In this document: piece by piece, positions 9,121 through 20,819 of the stretch
How positions within the stretch are numbered: the first letter of the stretch is position 1
Layout: each line of letters begins with the position of its first letter
Assembly: GCF_040958095.1 (NCBI RefSeq)
Contig: NC_091175.1
Location: 22,548,683 to 22,612,682 of the forward strand
Reading direction: 5' to 3'
DNA from: Procambarus clarkii
Taxonomy: Eukaryota > Arthropoda > Malacostraca > Decapoda > Cambaridae
DNA: 64,000 nt
The notes under the pieces: model-generated
What the model saw: only the letters and a program-made list of their open reading frames with translations
What the model was told of the DNA's origin: nothing
Database searches by the model: none
Made by a program: the position numbers and the translations under genes

Positions 9121-9622
9121 GGGCAGCGCCACTCATCCTGTGATTGGACACACCGCCATAGTGACAGTATTAGGCAGCGCCACTCATCCTGTGAGTGGAC
9201 ACACCGCCATAGTGACAGTATTGGGCAGCGCCACTCATCCTGTGAGTGGACACACCGCCATAGTGACAGTATTGGGGCAGTGCCACCCATACTGTGAGTG
9301 GACACACCGCCATAGTGACAGTATTGGGCAGCGCCACTCATCCTGTGAGTGGACACACCGCCATAGTGACAGTATTGGGGCAGTGCCACCCATACTGTGA
9401 GTGGACACACCGCCATAGTGACAGTATTAGGCAGCGCCACTCATCCTGTGAGTGGACACACCGCCATAGTGACAGTATTAGGCAGCGTCACTCATCCTGT
9501 GAGTGGACACACCGCCATAGTGACAGTATTGGGCAGCGCCACTCATCCTGTGAGTGGACACACCGCCATAGTGACAGTATTGGGCAGCGTCACTCATCCT
9601 GTGAGTGGACACACCGTAATAG
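9121..9622. repeat. 51-bp minisatellite, about 10 copies
   Basis: The unit includes GGCAGCGCCACTCATCCTGT, GAGTGGACACACCGCCATAG and TGACAGTATT. A variant unit with GGGGCAGTGCCACCCATACT occurs twice. 51 bp is 17 codons, so long frames are open on both strands without being genes. Confidence 0.95.
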
Positions 9623-10260
9623 CAGCATGTACAACACTCCCCAATAGGAAGAAAACCCGCTGGGTTGTTCATCCTGTCACTTGTACCCAGACACAGCTGG
9701 GACTTGCTTAACTGTCTCAAGGGAACATTTGTGTTTCCAATTTTTTAAAGCTTAATAAACTCTATAACTTAAAGCTTCTTTATATTGAAGGAGCTTCCTT
9801 CTCCTCACAAATGATTGTTTTTCCCTTCTTTTTGACTCAAAAAAACTTATTCTTTATAATTATCATTGACATCAACTGTATGCTTATTGACGTCTCACAT
9901 TGCTAATTAATTGTGTTTATTTCAGGATAATAATACATATTGCAGAAAGAGAAGTCTGATATTATGTGTGAAATGAAACTAATCTTTTGTGTTTATCGTA
10001 CTAAGCCAAAATTTCTGAATAATTGGTAGTGAAAGAAACATTAGTTTACTCCCCTGAAGCGAAGTAGTGTGTGTGGCCAAGTGGTATAGTGAGGAGCGGT
10101 GAGGGAGAGAGTGAGGGAGAGTGAGGGGGAGTGAGGGAGGGGAGAATAAAGCGGTGAGAGGGGAGAAAGTGAGGAAATATATCAGTGAAGTGTAAGACAA
10201 GAAAAAACTTGAAAAGCCAGATAATCCAAAGTTTAAAGATAAGAGAAATTTGTGAGAGGT
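9623..10260. other. No gene seen; AT-rich DNA
   Basis: AT-rich from 9730 to 10040, then purine-rich GAGGGAGAGTGAGGGGGAG-type DNA at 10090-10180. No exon-like or repeat signature recognised. Confidence 0.4.
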
Positions 10261-11427
10261 TGTGGTGAAGGAGATTGTGGTAGTGGTGGTAGAGGAGGTG
10301 GTGGTAGTGGTGGTGGTGGGAGCGTGGACAGCACCGCGAGCAGCCACTCCCCACGTCACAAGAGCCACCACTGTTATAAGGCACTGTAAATATTGCCTGC
10401 CAACCAGCTTACACTGTACAGACCAGTGGACACCCCCTCGACCACCCAGGGCAACGGTCTCACGATCACACACTTGAGTGTGTTGGCAGGGTCTCACCCT
10501 TAAGGGTTAGTGTCCCCCCCCACTTCCCCCCTTCAAGGGTGTGTGGTGAATTCTACCCCTTCCCCCACAACCCGCCTCCCTCAAGAATATGTGGGGTGTT
10601 GTACCCCTTCAAGGAATAGGCACAGCAAGATCTCGTTTCTCTGGGTGTATACACTGCAAGTTTTAAAGGCAGTCAGCATCCATAACAGATGTCAGCATCC
10701 ATAAGAGACGTCAGCATGCATAACAGGAAAGGCCAACATCCACAGACCCAAACTAACATCCATGTGTGTCAACATCTGAAGTTCAGGAGGAGTTTCACAT
10801 GTTAGATTTTCTACCCAGGAACTACGATAAGGAATTAAGGCATACATCTGCTGGGTAACATGACTCTGAAGGTGAGGTTGGCAGGTGTGTGTAGGTTTGT
10901 ATTCCTCTCTTAAGAGTCCGGCCAATTCACCGGATCGCCTCCAATAACCTGTTACGAATCTAATAGACCACAAACTGCCCTGACCCCCTTGACCCCGGCC
11001 GGCCAAATATAGGGTCCCCCACGCGCCTGAAACGACAGACAACTCTTGACTGACAGGAACAACAGGGGCGCCCCGTTGACCGTTCCTTCCTGTCAAGTTT
11101 GTACGCTGGTTCGAGTGGAGGAAAGGTGGTTCCTCCTAGTTAATCAAAGTACTTCGTTGTCTAGTGAATACAGGAATACAATGCTGTTACAGCTACCAGT
11201 GGCACGCTAGAGGTGCCTCACACTGCTTCACCCTCGTTAGTGCTGTTTGACCTCATCCCAAACCACCGTGACCCCCCAGGCTGACCCTCGTCCTAATTGC
11301 AGTGGGCATCTGGCACTCTCTCAAGCTACTAATAGGTCGAAGGTCATGACCTCCCAGCGAGGTGCAGATGGGACCTGTCGGATGCCAACACCAATAGTTA
11401 TCTCCATCAGAGCGTAATACACACATG
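10261..11427. other. No recognised gene
   Basis: Begins with a GTGGTAGTGGTGG-type tract (10270-10320), followed by mixed unique-looking DNA. Open frames up to about 130 codons occur on the reverse strand (10692-11096) but match no domain I know. A short direct-repeat cluster (CAGCATCCATAA) lies at 10674-10725. Confidence 0.35.
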
Positions 11428-11536
11428 ATTTTCGCGTAATCTGCCAGATCAGACGGCGTCAGAAAATGTCAAAATGAATCTTGGAAAACATTAACTTTAT
11501 TTTCGCGTAATCTGCCAGATCAGACGGCGTCAGAAG
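11428..11536. repeat. 37-bp direct duplication
   Basis: ATTTTCGCGTAATCTGCCAG followed by ATCAGACGGCGTCAGAA occurs at 11428 and again about 71 bases later, separated by AT-rich sequence. Confidence 0.85.
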
Positions 11537-11689
11537 AAGAAAAGTTGGAGAACTGCGAAAGACATCGTTCGAGGCTCCTGTTTGTGTGTGCCGGAAGTGG
11601 TTCCTTGAGGCACGAGCCAGAGGGGGGTGGGGGAGAGTAGTTAAGATGAGGCGTGATGTCCTCACGCCAAGCATGGCTCCTTGGCCCTC

Positions 11690-11885
11690 TTCTGACGTCG
11701 CTGTAGCCCTACAGTGATGTCTTAGTGACGTCTTGGTGACGTTATAGTTCCTCGTGTCGTCATCGGGCTTCAATGACGTCATAGTGCCACCGTGACGTCA
11801 TAGTGGCAAAAGGACGTCATAGTGCCCTTAGTGGGATCAGAGTGCCACAGTGACGGAGTTGCTTCTCAGTGGCATCATAGTGGTG
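11690..11885. promoter_or_regulatory. Cluster of CRE-like TGACGT(C/T) motifs
   Basis: The palindromic CRE TGACGTCA occurs twice (about 11773 and 11791), with further half-sites GTGACGTCTTG, GTGACGTTA, GGACGTCAT and AGTGACGG within 190 bases. Known role: CREB/ATF binding. The spacing and shared TGACGTCATAGTG context suggest a degenerate tandem repeat, which may be the whole explanation. Confidence 0.3.
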
Positions 11886-11918
11886 TGACCCCCCCCCCCC
11901 CGGAGCGACCAGCTCTCG

Positions 11919-12189
11919 TATAAACCGGAGGGGAGTGTGCTCTGGGGAGAGAGCCGTCAGCCCCACCCTCCAGGATGCCGCTGTTCACCGCCTGTGTGTG
12001 CAAGAGAGCACACAAGGGGCCAAAAGTCAGCCCTCCACTTCATCTGCTTCTTCAGGTAGGTCCTCCATCTTTGTCTTAAGTGTTTGGGCTTCCTTGCAGG
12101 ACAGAAAGAAGAAGTTGTGGAAGCCACCTCCATCCACAGGTACAAGAAGCGGGGCATGAAAGATTTAGACCTCCTTTCCCCGTGTCAGT
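11919..12189 (+). other. Possible TATA box with short open frame; weak gene-start candidate
   Basis: TATAAA lies at 11919-11924 and ATG at 11975. A frame of 27 codons reaches CAG|GTAGGT at 12055, and an acceptor-like TTCCTTGCAG ends at 12099, followed by a basic segment. The implied intron is only 44 bases, too short to be comfortable, and a SINE begins at 12191. I do not call a gene. It is recorded because it is the most gene-start-like spot in the window. Confidence 0.15.
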
Positions 12190-12190
12190 A

Positions 12191-12438
12191 ATGACGGCTC
12201 AGTGGGCAGCGCTCGGGGTTCGTAGACCTGAGGTTCCGGGTTCGATCCCCGGTGGAGGTGGAAACAAATGGGCAGAGTTTTTTCACCCTGATGGCCCCTG
12301 TTCATCCTAGCAGTAAATAGGTACCTGGGAGTTAGACAGCTGCTACGGGCTGTTTCCTGGGGATGTGTAACAAAAAGGAGGCCTGGTCGAGGACCGGGCC
12401 GCGGGGACGCTAAACCCCGGAAATCATCTGAAGATAAC
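12191..12438 (+). mobile_element. SINE-1a, tRNA-derived
   Basis: The head ATGACGGCTCAGTGGGCAGC and perfect B box GGGTTCGATCCCCGG, the body with AGCAGTAAATAGGTACCTGG and CAGCTGCTACGGGC, GTGTAACAAAAAGGAGGCC, and the tail to CATCTGAAGATAAC. Confidence 0.9.
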
Positions 12439-12895
12439 GTCCTCTGAAGATACTGTTAGGTAAGTACTCTCTCTCCCGTAAGTACTGTTAGGTAAGTACT
12501 CTCTCCCCCGTAGGTACTGTTAGGTAAGTGTCTTCCCCCAAACGTCTCCCCCCCTTCCCCCCCCCCCCCCTACCCCACCGGACAGTAAGGCCACTGTCAG
12601 CTGGCTTGGCTGACAGTGTAATTGTCATTGTCATCGTAATTGTCTAGAGCGGGTACTGACCTCTCCCCCCCCTCACCCCCCCTCCCTCCCCACCCCCCTT
12701 CCTCCCCACTTTGCCAGGGAGGGGGGGGGGGCAAGAAAAGGAGGGGGGGGGGCAAGGAGAGGAGGGGGGGGGGAGCGTGCAACAATAACGTATAGTACTG
12801 TAAAAATTATGGGTAAAAATGTTCAGGGAGAATCAGCAAATTCTTCTCTGAATGCCTTTTATTGTCTTCCCCGAGGATGTGGGTCCCAAAAATTG

Positions 12896-12897
<2 letters not shown>
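12439..12897. other. Polypyrimidine and polypurine tracts
   Basis: Four GGTAAGTACTCTC-like repeats at 12460-12530 are followed by C-rich (12545-12580, 12660-12710) and G-rich (12717-12775) runs on the same strand, which could pair as a hairpin or adopt non-B structure. No gene seen. Confidence 0.5.

Positions 12898-12969
<72 letters not shown>
12898..12969. repeat. (TA)n microsatellite
   Basis: About 36 uninterrupted TA dinucleotides followed by CATACATACATA. Confidence 0.97.
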
Positions 12970-12973
<4 letters not shown>

Positions 12974-13082
12974 CATACATATAGACTGCCAATCATTCTG
13001 TTCTCAGGATGACCCTTGACCCCTGTCAGTGTATGACTGCAGGAATCTCGAGTTTGAGGATGACAGACTGACTGACAAGTGT

Positions 13083-14413
13083 TGTAACACTGTAAAAGTG
13101 TTTGGGTTAGTTTATTTAAAATATATATAGAGTACACGAGTCACAGACAAGGATCTGAGAGGCGCCAGTTGTCTGCCTGAGATCTCACACCTCTAACCGT
13201 TAATGACCCCAAGTGACCTGAGGTCAGATCATGATAATTTCACCTTGCTTCCGCTAAGCGTATAATTGGAGCCGGGTAGCCTTCAAACATGCCGACGTTT
13301 AAGGAGTGGCTTGGTAGTGCCGGAGGCTATCTACTTGTGGGCGGAGTTAGCTACTAGGTTCCCCAATATAAACTCGGAGAGCTATCCAGCATGGAGCATT
13401 AACAGACAGAACGGCAGTCAGGATTGCAGAGGAGACGGCCTAGCAGGAAGGCTGTCGGCCGGCAGGGCGGGAGTCTCTGTCAACTACAGACCCCCCCCCC
13501 CCTCTATCCAGCTATAGGCAGAGACACTTGGTGAGTGAACAGTAAGGTGACTTGTCGTGTTTTACAAGTGTTGTGTGATGATCAGGGGCAGTCAAGTTGT
13601 AGGGTTCTCGAATTCTTGGATGATGACTCACTTTGCATATTAAACTGGAACATTTTAATTGAATTTTAAATTATGATACTTCATGTGAAATATAATTATG
13701 AATTTATTATTTAAATTGTGTTTAACTTTGTTCCCTAGAGATTTTGAGTTGAGGTGAGAAAGCCTCTGTGATTACTGGTTTCATGATTTAATGAGTACAT
13801 GTTTGGAGAATGATACATGGTACAGAGGGAACATACTAATAATGAACTCATAACATCTTTTGAGAATATTTTGATACAGGCAAGTTCCATTCCTTGTCTT
13901 GTATGTAATGATTATGAATGGATGGTGGCAGCATTTCGTCTTCTACTATCTACTTTCTACTTCTACTATCTACTCTTCTACTTCTACCTATCTACACCTC
14001 TCCCTCCACCCCTCTCTGAACTCTCACTTTCAACTAATGACCCTCCTCGCCCCTCCCACCTCCCTACCTCTTACCCCAAACCCTCACTAATTACTTCACT
14101 ATTCATTTCTTTCCTTTCGTTTCCTCTTTAACGTTTGTGGCAATGATTATGTATTCTAGAGTTCTCTCTAGAGTTTCGGGTAACTGATCAAGTGACGGCG
14201 CCTTGTAGTCTTAGCACCTAGGTAGTCAAATACCTAGGTTACAAGGTGTTGAACGAGAGAGGTTGCCTTAGGAGCTCTGGGAGTGCTCTAGAATAGTTAG
14301 CTAACTGGGGACGGGATAACGGACTAGAGAGAGCTGTTTCCCCCGGCCTCGTTAGATAACTGGGGGGTGGAATAATGGACAAGATAGAGCTATTTCCCCC
14401 ACCCCCCGTTACA
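13083..14413 (+). repeat. 5' LTR
   Basis: 1331 bp, TGTAACACTG... to ...CCCCGTTACA. A TTTAAAATATATATAG stretch near the start is AT-rich. The right part holds two related blocks, TAACTGGGGACGGGATAACG and TAACTGGGGGGTGGAATAAT. A short open frame (13266-13517) is duplicated exactly in the 3' LTR and is not evidence of a gene. Confidence 0.93.
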
Positions 14414-14414
14414 A

Positions 14415-14428
14415 TGTTGGCAGCGGTG
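14415..14428 (+). other. Primer binding site, tRNA-Leu type
   Basis: TGTTGGCAGCGGTG starts one base after the LTR end and matches 13 of 14 bases of TGGTGGCAGCGGTG, the complement of the 3' end (with CCA) of a tRNA-Leu(AAG)-type tRNA as I recall it. A tRNA primer for minus-strand synthesis is the expected role. Confidence 0.7.
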
Positions 14429-14429
14429 T

Positions 14430-14472
14430 TGAACAATGTTGTAGGTAGTTGGTGTTCTTTTAACATTGTTCA
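14430..14472 (+). other. Stem-loop just after the primer binding site
   Basis: TGAACAATGTT (14430-14440) and AACATTGTTCA (14462-14472) are perfect 11-bp inverted arms with a 21-base loop. The position is where dimerisation or packaging signals lie in LTR elements. That role is inference. Confidence 0.45.
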
Positions 14473-16455
14473 GTCCCACGTGTCTTTTTGCCGCTCAGGC
14501 GCTATCAGGGAGATCTTGACAGGTGTTTATTATTCACGATTTAGCGAGCTTTTCCAGGTTAGGAGATAGTGATTCTCTGGTGATTTGGTTTCGTGATTTT
14601 GTGAGTTTTGTGAAGTTCAGGGAATGTTCACCAGAACTTGCGTGTGTAGTGATTTATGTTAGTAATAAGATTTGGTGATTTTGGAACTTAGCGGTGTTGG
14701 TAGTGGAGCTCACCTGAGTGTGACAGGTGACCTCGCATGTCCCACGGGGACACCCAGCCACCGCTGGTCTCCAGGTCAGTGGGGAGTGGCAGATGTAGTT
14801 CTTAAGTAGTTTAAGTGTGGTTCTGCTCAGATTATTGCGATCGACTGTTTTACTCCATTTGAACGCAATAACCCGAGGTGTACTGGTCTTGTACAGCATG
14901 CTAGGGGGAGCTTTAGTATGTCAGTAGACTTCACGTTGGGGACGCTCGACGTTAGATAGTCTGGTCACAGGGGTGGCAACAGTTTTGAGTTGTTGACCGG
15001 CGGAGAAGCTAGGGAGACACTCTGGGTCACGTAGGTGGCTGTAGGTTAAGGGTGGGAGTAATGGTTAATTATGTACTTAAGATTAGGAACGGTACAGTTA
15101 AGTTTAGGCTAGTGTTTTGTCTATTAGTGTTGATTTTTTTTGTGACAAGTTAAAGGTAGTGATGACCTTATTCTCTCTTCTCTAACTTTCCTCTGTTACT
15201 GTCTTATGTTCCACCAAGTCAATATCATTCAGTGTTAATTGGATTATTTTAAAAATTTAAGTGTAGTTGTTGCCAGGAGGAGAGCGGTATGACTGGACTG
15301 TGTAACCCTATACAAACTACAGGGTCACATAACATATCTTGGGAGCACGATATTGTCGCCTTTCTGTTCACCCACAGGTGGGAGCCAGAAGAGAGGAGAG
15401 ACGCACATACAAAAGAGGGAGACGGCTGCTGTGTACCACACTCACGGGCGTTAATCACCACCACCACGACCAGCCCACTACCTGGAGGTCACGGCTCCAC
15501 CACCATCACCACCCCAGGGGACCCCAAGATGCAGCCCTCTCGGTCAGTCAACATTGGTCTACCCAGTGGACCCCAGGTCGTTCTGCAGACGACCCCAGAC
15601 GACCCAGTAAAAATGGAAGAGGAGCAACAACGATTCCAGTCTGTCCCACCAACATCGGTCTACCCAGGATGGACCCCAGGACGGACGGACCCCAATGGAC
15701 CCCAGGTCGCTTGTCAAAGACCCATGGGAGGAGGAAGAGAGAAGAAAGAAGAGAGAAGAAGGAAGAGAGAAGAAAGAAGAAAGAAGAAGAAGAAGATAAG
15801 ACAAGCTGAGTGAGACACGATGCCTCGTGTCCCTTGCTGGTGTCAGCATCATTGCAGGGAGCGTAATTGCAAGACAGGATCGTTTGCCTTAACTGGCCGC
15901 CCCTCCTACAAGCATGTTGCTCTGTTGAGTGATTCTTCCTGTGTCATGCGGACTTGATGTGGCTGTCAGAAGTAGCTCTCTGAAGGAGGCGTGCTGGAGC
16001 AACAGGGAGGAAGAAGAGTAGGATGGGATTTCTACTGTTGGCAACTATATGAAGGTCTCGAAACTTGTAGTCCCTATAGCTGTGAAGAACCCCAATATAC
16101 GTCTCTCATGGTGACTGACGTAGGGCCAATTACAGATCAGCTGGGACAACCGAATTCCACGGTCCTGTGCGCAGTTCAAGTAGTAACGGCTTTCGGGTTG
16201 ACCAAGTGTTGTTGTGCGTTAACGACGGAGAAGCGACGGAGGCAGTTGTGTTGAAGAAATGTGGTACAGGATTATCTACAAGACCAAGCAGTGACGTCGC
16301 CCAGCCAGAGACAATGGACGTCTGTCTATATATTTCATTTTTTAGAGTAGGATGATGTATATTTGTTTAGCTAGGATGTATTTTTTTTTTTTTTCGTTAA
16401 TAAAGTTGTCGCACACAGCTAGCTTGCTTTAGCAGTGTTGCAAAAACTTTATTTC
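14473..16455 (+). other. Internal region of the LTR element, no recognisable protein
   Basis: The longest frame (15289-15813, about 174 codons) is His/Thr/Pro-rich and ends in a Lys/Arg/Glu tract encoded by GAA/AGA repeats (15730-15800). It shows no zinc knuckle, protease or RT motif. AATAAA occurs at about 16399. I read this as a gutted internal region. Confidence 0.6.
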
Positions 16456-16470
16456 GGGGAGAAGGGGAGA
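16456..16470 (+). other. Polypurine tract
   Basis: GGGGAGAAGGGGAGA lies directly against the TG of the 3' LTR, the expected position for the plus-strand primer. Confidence 0.9.
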
Positions 16471-17784
16471 TGTAACACTGTAAAAGTGTTTGGGTTAGTT
16501 TATTTAAAATATATATAGAGTACACGAGTCACAGACAAGGATCTGAGAGGCGCCAGTTGTCTGCCTGAGATCTCACACCTCTAACCGTTAATGACCCCAA
16601 GTGACCTGAGGTCAGATCATGATAATTTCACCTTGCTTCCGCTAAGCGTATAATTGGAGCCGGGTAGCCTTCAAACATGCCGACGTTTAAGGAGTGGCTT
16701 GGTAGTGCCGGAGGCTATCTACTTGTGGGCGGAGTTAGCTACTAGGTTCCCCAATATAAACTCGGAGAGCTATCCAGCATGGAGCATTAACAGACAGAAC
16801 GGCAGTCAGGATTGCAGAGGAGACGGCCTAGCAGGAAGGCTGTCGGCCGGCAGGGCGGGAGTCTCTGTCAACTACAGACCCCCCCCCCCCTCTATCCAGC
16901 TATAGGCAGAGACACTTGGTGAGTGAACAGTAAGGTGACTTGTCGTGTTTTACAAGTGTTGTGTGATGATCAGGGGCAGTCAAGTTGTAGGGTTCTCGAA
17001 TTCTTGGATGATGACTCACTTTGCATATTAAACTGGAACATTTTAATTGAATTTTAAATTATGATACTTCATGTGAAATATAATTATGAATTTATTATTT
17101 AAATTGTGTTTAACTTTGTTCCCTAGAGATTTTGAGTTGAGGTGAGAAAGCCTCTGTGATTACTGGTTTCATGATTTAATGAGTACATGTTTGGAGAATG
17201 ATACATGGTACAGAGGGAACATACTAATAATGAACTCATAACATCTTTTGAGAATATTTTGATACAGGCAAGTTCCATTCCTTGTCTTGTATGTAATGAT
17301 TATGAATGGATGGTGGCAGCATTTCGTCTTCTACTATCTACTCTTCTACTTCTATCTACTCTTCTACGTCTACTTTCTACCCCTCTCTAAACTCTCACTT
17401 TCAGCTAATGACCCTCCTCGCTCCTCCCACCTCCCTACCTCTTACCCCAAACCCTCACTAATTACTTCACTATTCATTTCTTTCCTTTCGTTTTCTCTTA
17501 TACGTTTGTGGCTATGATTCTGTATTCTAGAGTTCTCTCTAGAGTTTCGGGTAACTGATCAAGTGACGGCGCCTTGTAGTCTTAGCACCTAGGTAGTCAA
17601 ATACCTAGGTTACAAGGTGTTGAACGAGAGAGGTTGCCTTAGGAACTCTGGAGGTGCTCTAGAATAGTTAGCTAACTGGGGACGGGATAACGGACTAGAG
17701 AGAGCTGTTTCCCCCGGCCTCGTTAGTTAACTGGGGGGTGGAATAATGGATAAGTTAGAGCTATTTCCCCCACCCCCCGTTACA
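16471..17784 (+). repeat. 3' LTR
   Basis: 1314 bp and collinear with the 5' LTR. Differences concentrate in the CT-rich CTACTTCTAC-type tract (17324-17390), which is 17 bp shorter here, plus scattered substitutions after it. Confidence 0.93.
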
Positions 17785-17788
17785 GTGT

Positions 17789-18127
17789 TACCAATAGACT
17801 GACAGTAGCGATAACAGTAATCCCGCCCAATTGTTAAGTGCACAATAGCTTGATTTGCTACTTATAAAAGTTACGATTTCCAAGTTGGTGATTACAATGC
17901 AATATTAAAGGTTGTGGTTCGCCATGCCGCCGCACTGTGGCGCTGTATCAGGAGACTGGCTGCTCTTGGGTCTTTGGTAGTCTCAATGAGCCTAGAACCC
18001 AATTCTTTGAGAATGCTCAAGGCATACTTAGCCCCTTTGGCCAAGGGTCTTGATAATATATCGGCATGTTATCAAGCAGGTAAGGCCATAGTTATAGATA
18101 TATTATATATTCATCATGTTATTGTTA
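17789..18127. other. No gene seen
   Basis: Short flanking sequence between the LTR element and the next array, without recognised features. Confidence 0.4.
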
Positions 18128-20752
18128 TTGACCCTAACACCTGCCCTTAAACACACTTTACAAGTAACACCAACACTTAACACCTGCCCTTAAACACACT
18201 TTACAAGTAACACCGACACTTAACACCTGCCCTTAAACACACTTTACAAGTAACACCAACACTTAACACCTGCCTTTAACACACTTTACAAGTAACACCG
18301 ACACTTAACACCTGCCCTTAAACACACTTTACAAGTAACACCAACACTTAACACCTGCCTTTAACACACTTTACAAGTAACACCAACACTTAACACCTGC
18401 CTTAAACACGCTTTACAAGTAACACCAACACTTAACACCTGCTTTAAACACACTTTACAAGTAACACCAACACTTAACACCTACTTGAAACACTTTACAA
18501 GTAACACCAACACTTAACACCTACTTGAAACACTTTACAAGTAACACCAACACTTAACACCTACTTGAAACACTTTACAAGTAACACCGACACTTAACAC
18601 CTGCCTTTAACACACTTTACAAGTAACACCGACACTTAACACCTGCCCTTTAACACACTTTACAAGTAACACCGACACTTAACACCTGCCCTTAAACACA
18701 CTTTACAAGTAACACCAACACTTAACACCTGCCTTTAACACACTTTACAAGTAACACCAACACTTAACACCTGCCCTTAAACACACTTTACAAGTAACAC
18801 CAACACTTAACACCTGCCTTTAACACACTTTACAAGTAACACCGACACTTAACACCTGCCCTTAAACACACTTTACAAGTAACACCAACACTTAACACCT
18901 GCCTTTAACACACTTTACAAGTAACACCAACACTTAACACCTGCCCTTAAACACACTTTACAAGTAACACCAACACTTAACACCTGCCTTTAACACACTT
19001 TACAAGTAACACCAACACTTAACACCTGCCTTAAATACGCTTTACAAGTAACACCAACATTTAACACCTGCCCTTTAACACACTTTACAAGTAACACCAA
19101 CACTTAACACCTGCCTTTAACACACTTTACAAGTAACACCAACACTTAACACCTGCCTTAAACACGCTTTACAAGTAACACCAACACTTAACACCTGCTT
19201 TAAACACACTTTACAAGTAACACCAACACTTAACACCTACTTGAAACACTTTACAAGTAACACCAACACTTAACACCTACTTGAAACACTTTACAAGTAA
19301 CACCAACACTTAACACCTACTTGAAACACTTTACAAGTAACACCGACACTTAACACCTGCCTTTAACACACTTTACAAGTAACACCGACACTTAACACCT
19401 GCCCTTTAACACACTTTACAAGTAACACCGACACTTAACACCTGCCCTTAAACACACTTTACAAGTAACACCAACACTTAACACCTGCCTTTAACACACT
19501 TTACAAGTAACACCAACACTTAACACCTGCCCTTAAACACACTTTACAAGTAACACCGACACTTAACACCTGCCTTTAACACACTTTACAAGTAACACCG
19601 ACACTTAACACCTGCCCTTAAACACACTTTACAAGTAACACCAACACTTAACACCTGCCTTTAACACACTTTACAAGTAACACCAACACTTAACACCTGC
19701 CTTAAACACACTTTACAAGTAACACCAACACTTAACACCTGCCTTTAACACACTTTACAAGTAACACCAACACTTAACACCTGCCTTAAACACGCTTTAC
19801 AAGTAACACCAACACTTAACACCTGCCCTTTAACACACTTTACAAGTAACACCAACACTTAACACCTGCCTTTAACACACTTTACAAGTAACACCAACAC
19901 TTTACACCTGCCTTAAACACGCTTTACAAGTAACACCAACACTTAACACCTGCTTTAAACACACTTTACAAGTAACACCAACACTTAACACCTACTTGAA
20001 ACACTTTACAAGTAACACCAACACTTAACACCTACTTGAAACACTTTACAAGTAACACCAACACTTAACACCTACTTGAAACACTTTACAAGTAACACCG
20101 ACACTTAACACCTGCCTTTAACACACTTTACAAGTAACACCGATACTTAACACCTGCCCTTTAACACACTTTACAAGTAACACCGACACTTAACACCTGC
20201 CCTTAAACACACTTTACAAGTAACACCAACACTTAACACCTGCCTTTAACACACTTTAAAAGTAACACCAACACTTAACACCTACTTGAAACACTTTACA
20301 AGTAACACCAACACTTAACACCTGCCTTAAACACACTTTACAAGTAACACCAACACTTAACACCTGCCTTAAACACACTTTACAAGTAACACCAACACTT
20401 AACACCTGCCTTAAACACACTTTACAAGTAACACCAACACTTAACACCTGCCCTTAAACACACTTTACAAGTAACACCGACACTTAACACCTGCCTTTAA
20501 CACACTTTACAAGTAACACCGACACTTAACACCTGCCTTAAACACACTTTACAAGTAACACCAACACTTAACACCTGCCGTAAACACACTTTACAAGTAA
20601 CACCAACACTTAACACCTGCCTTAAACACACTTTACAAGTAACACCAACACTTAACACCTGCCCTTAAACACACTTTACAAGTAACACCAACACTTAACA
20701 CCTGCCCTTAAACACACTTTACAAGTAACACCAACACTTAACACCTGCCTCA
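18128..20752. repeat. About 42-bp minisatellite with a 755-bp higher-order period
   Basis: Core TTTACAAGTAACACCAACAC then TTAACACCTGCC(C)TTAAACACAC. Unit lengths vary from about 40 to 44 bp by short deletions. Blocks of three units with CTACTTGAAACAC begin at 18481, 19237 and 19992, giving periods of 756 and 755 bp, so groups of about 18 units were duplicated together. Confidence 0.95.
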
Positions 20753-20819
20753 AATCTCCCTCCAAGTTTATAAATTTACATTTAAAAATGAGAACCAGTT
20801 TGAACATTATGGTAATTCG

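Larger units (their letters stand above)
13079..17788 (+). mobile_element. Non-autonomous LTR retrotransposon (LARD-like), complete
   Basis: Two direct repeats of about 1.3 kb enclose 2.06 kb. The boundaries show TGTAAC...GTTACA, a 4-bp target duplication GTGT (13079-13082 and 17785-17788), a primer binding site after the left LTR and a polypurine tract before the right one. The internal region has no recognisable gag, protease, RT, RNase H or integrase, so movement would depend on a related autonomous element. The first 735 or more LTR bases align without indels and appear identical, which points to recent insertion. Confidence 0.92.

Noticed and set aside
15289-15813. gag-like gene in the LTR element
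   Set aside because: No CCHC zinc knuckle, major homology region or protease motif. The C-terminus is a GAA/AGA repeat product.
13083-17784. Simple segmental duplication of a 1.3-kb host sequence
   Set aside because: TGTAAC...GTTACA ends, GTGT target duplication, primer binding site and polypurine tract at the exact boundaries make an LTR element far more likely.
18128-20752. CRISPR-like array of about 42-bp periodicity
   Set aside because: There are no unique spacers between conserved repeats; the whole unit repeats. The context is eukaryotic and no cas genes are present.
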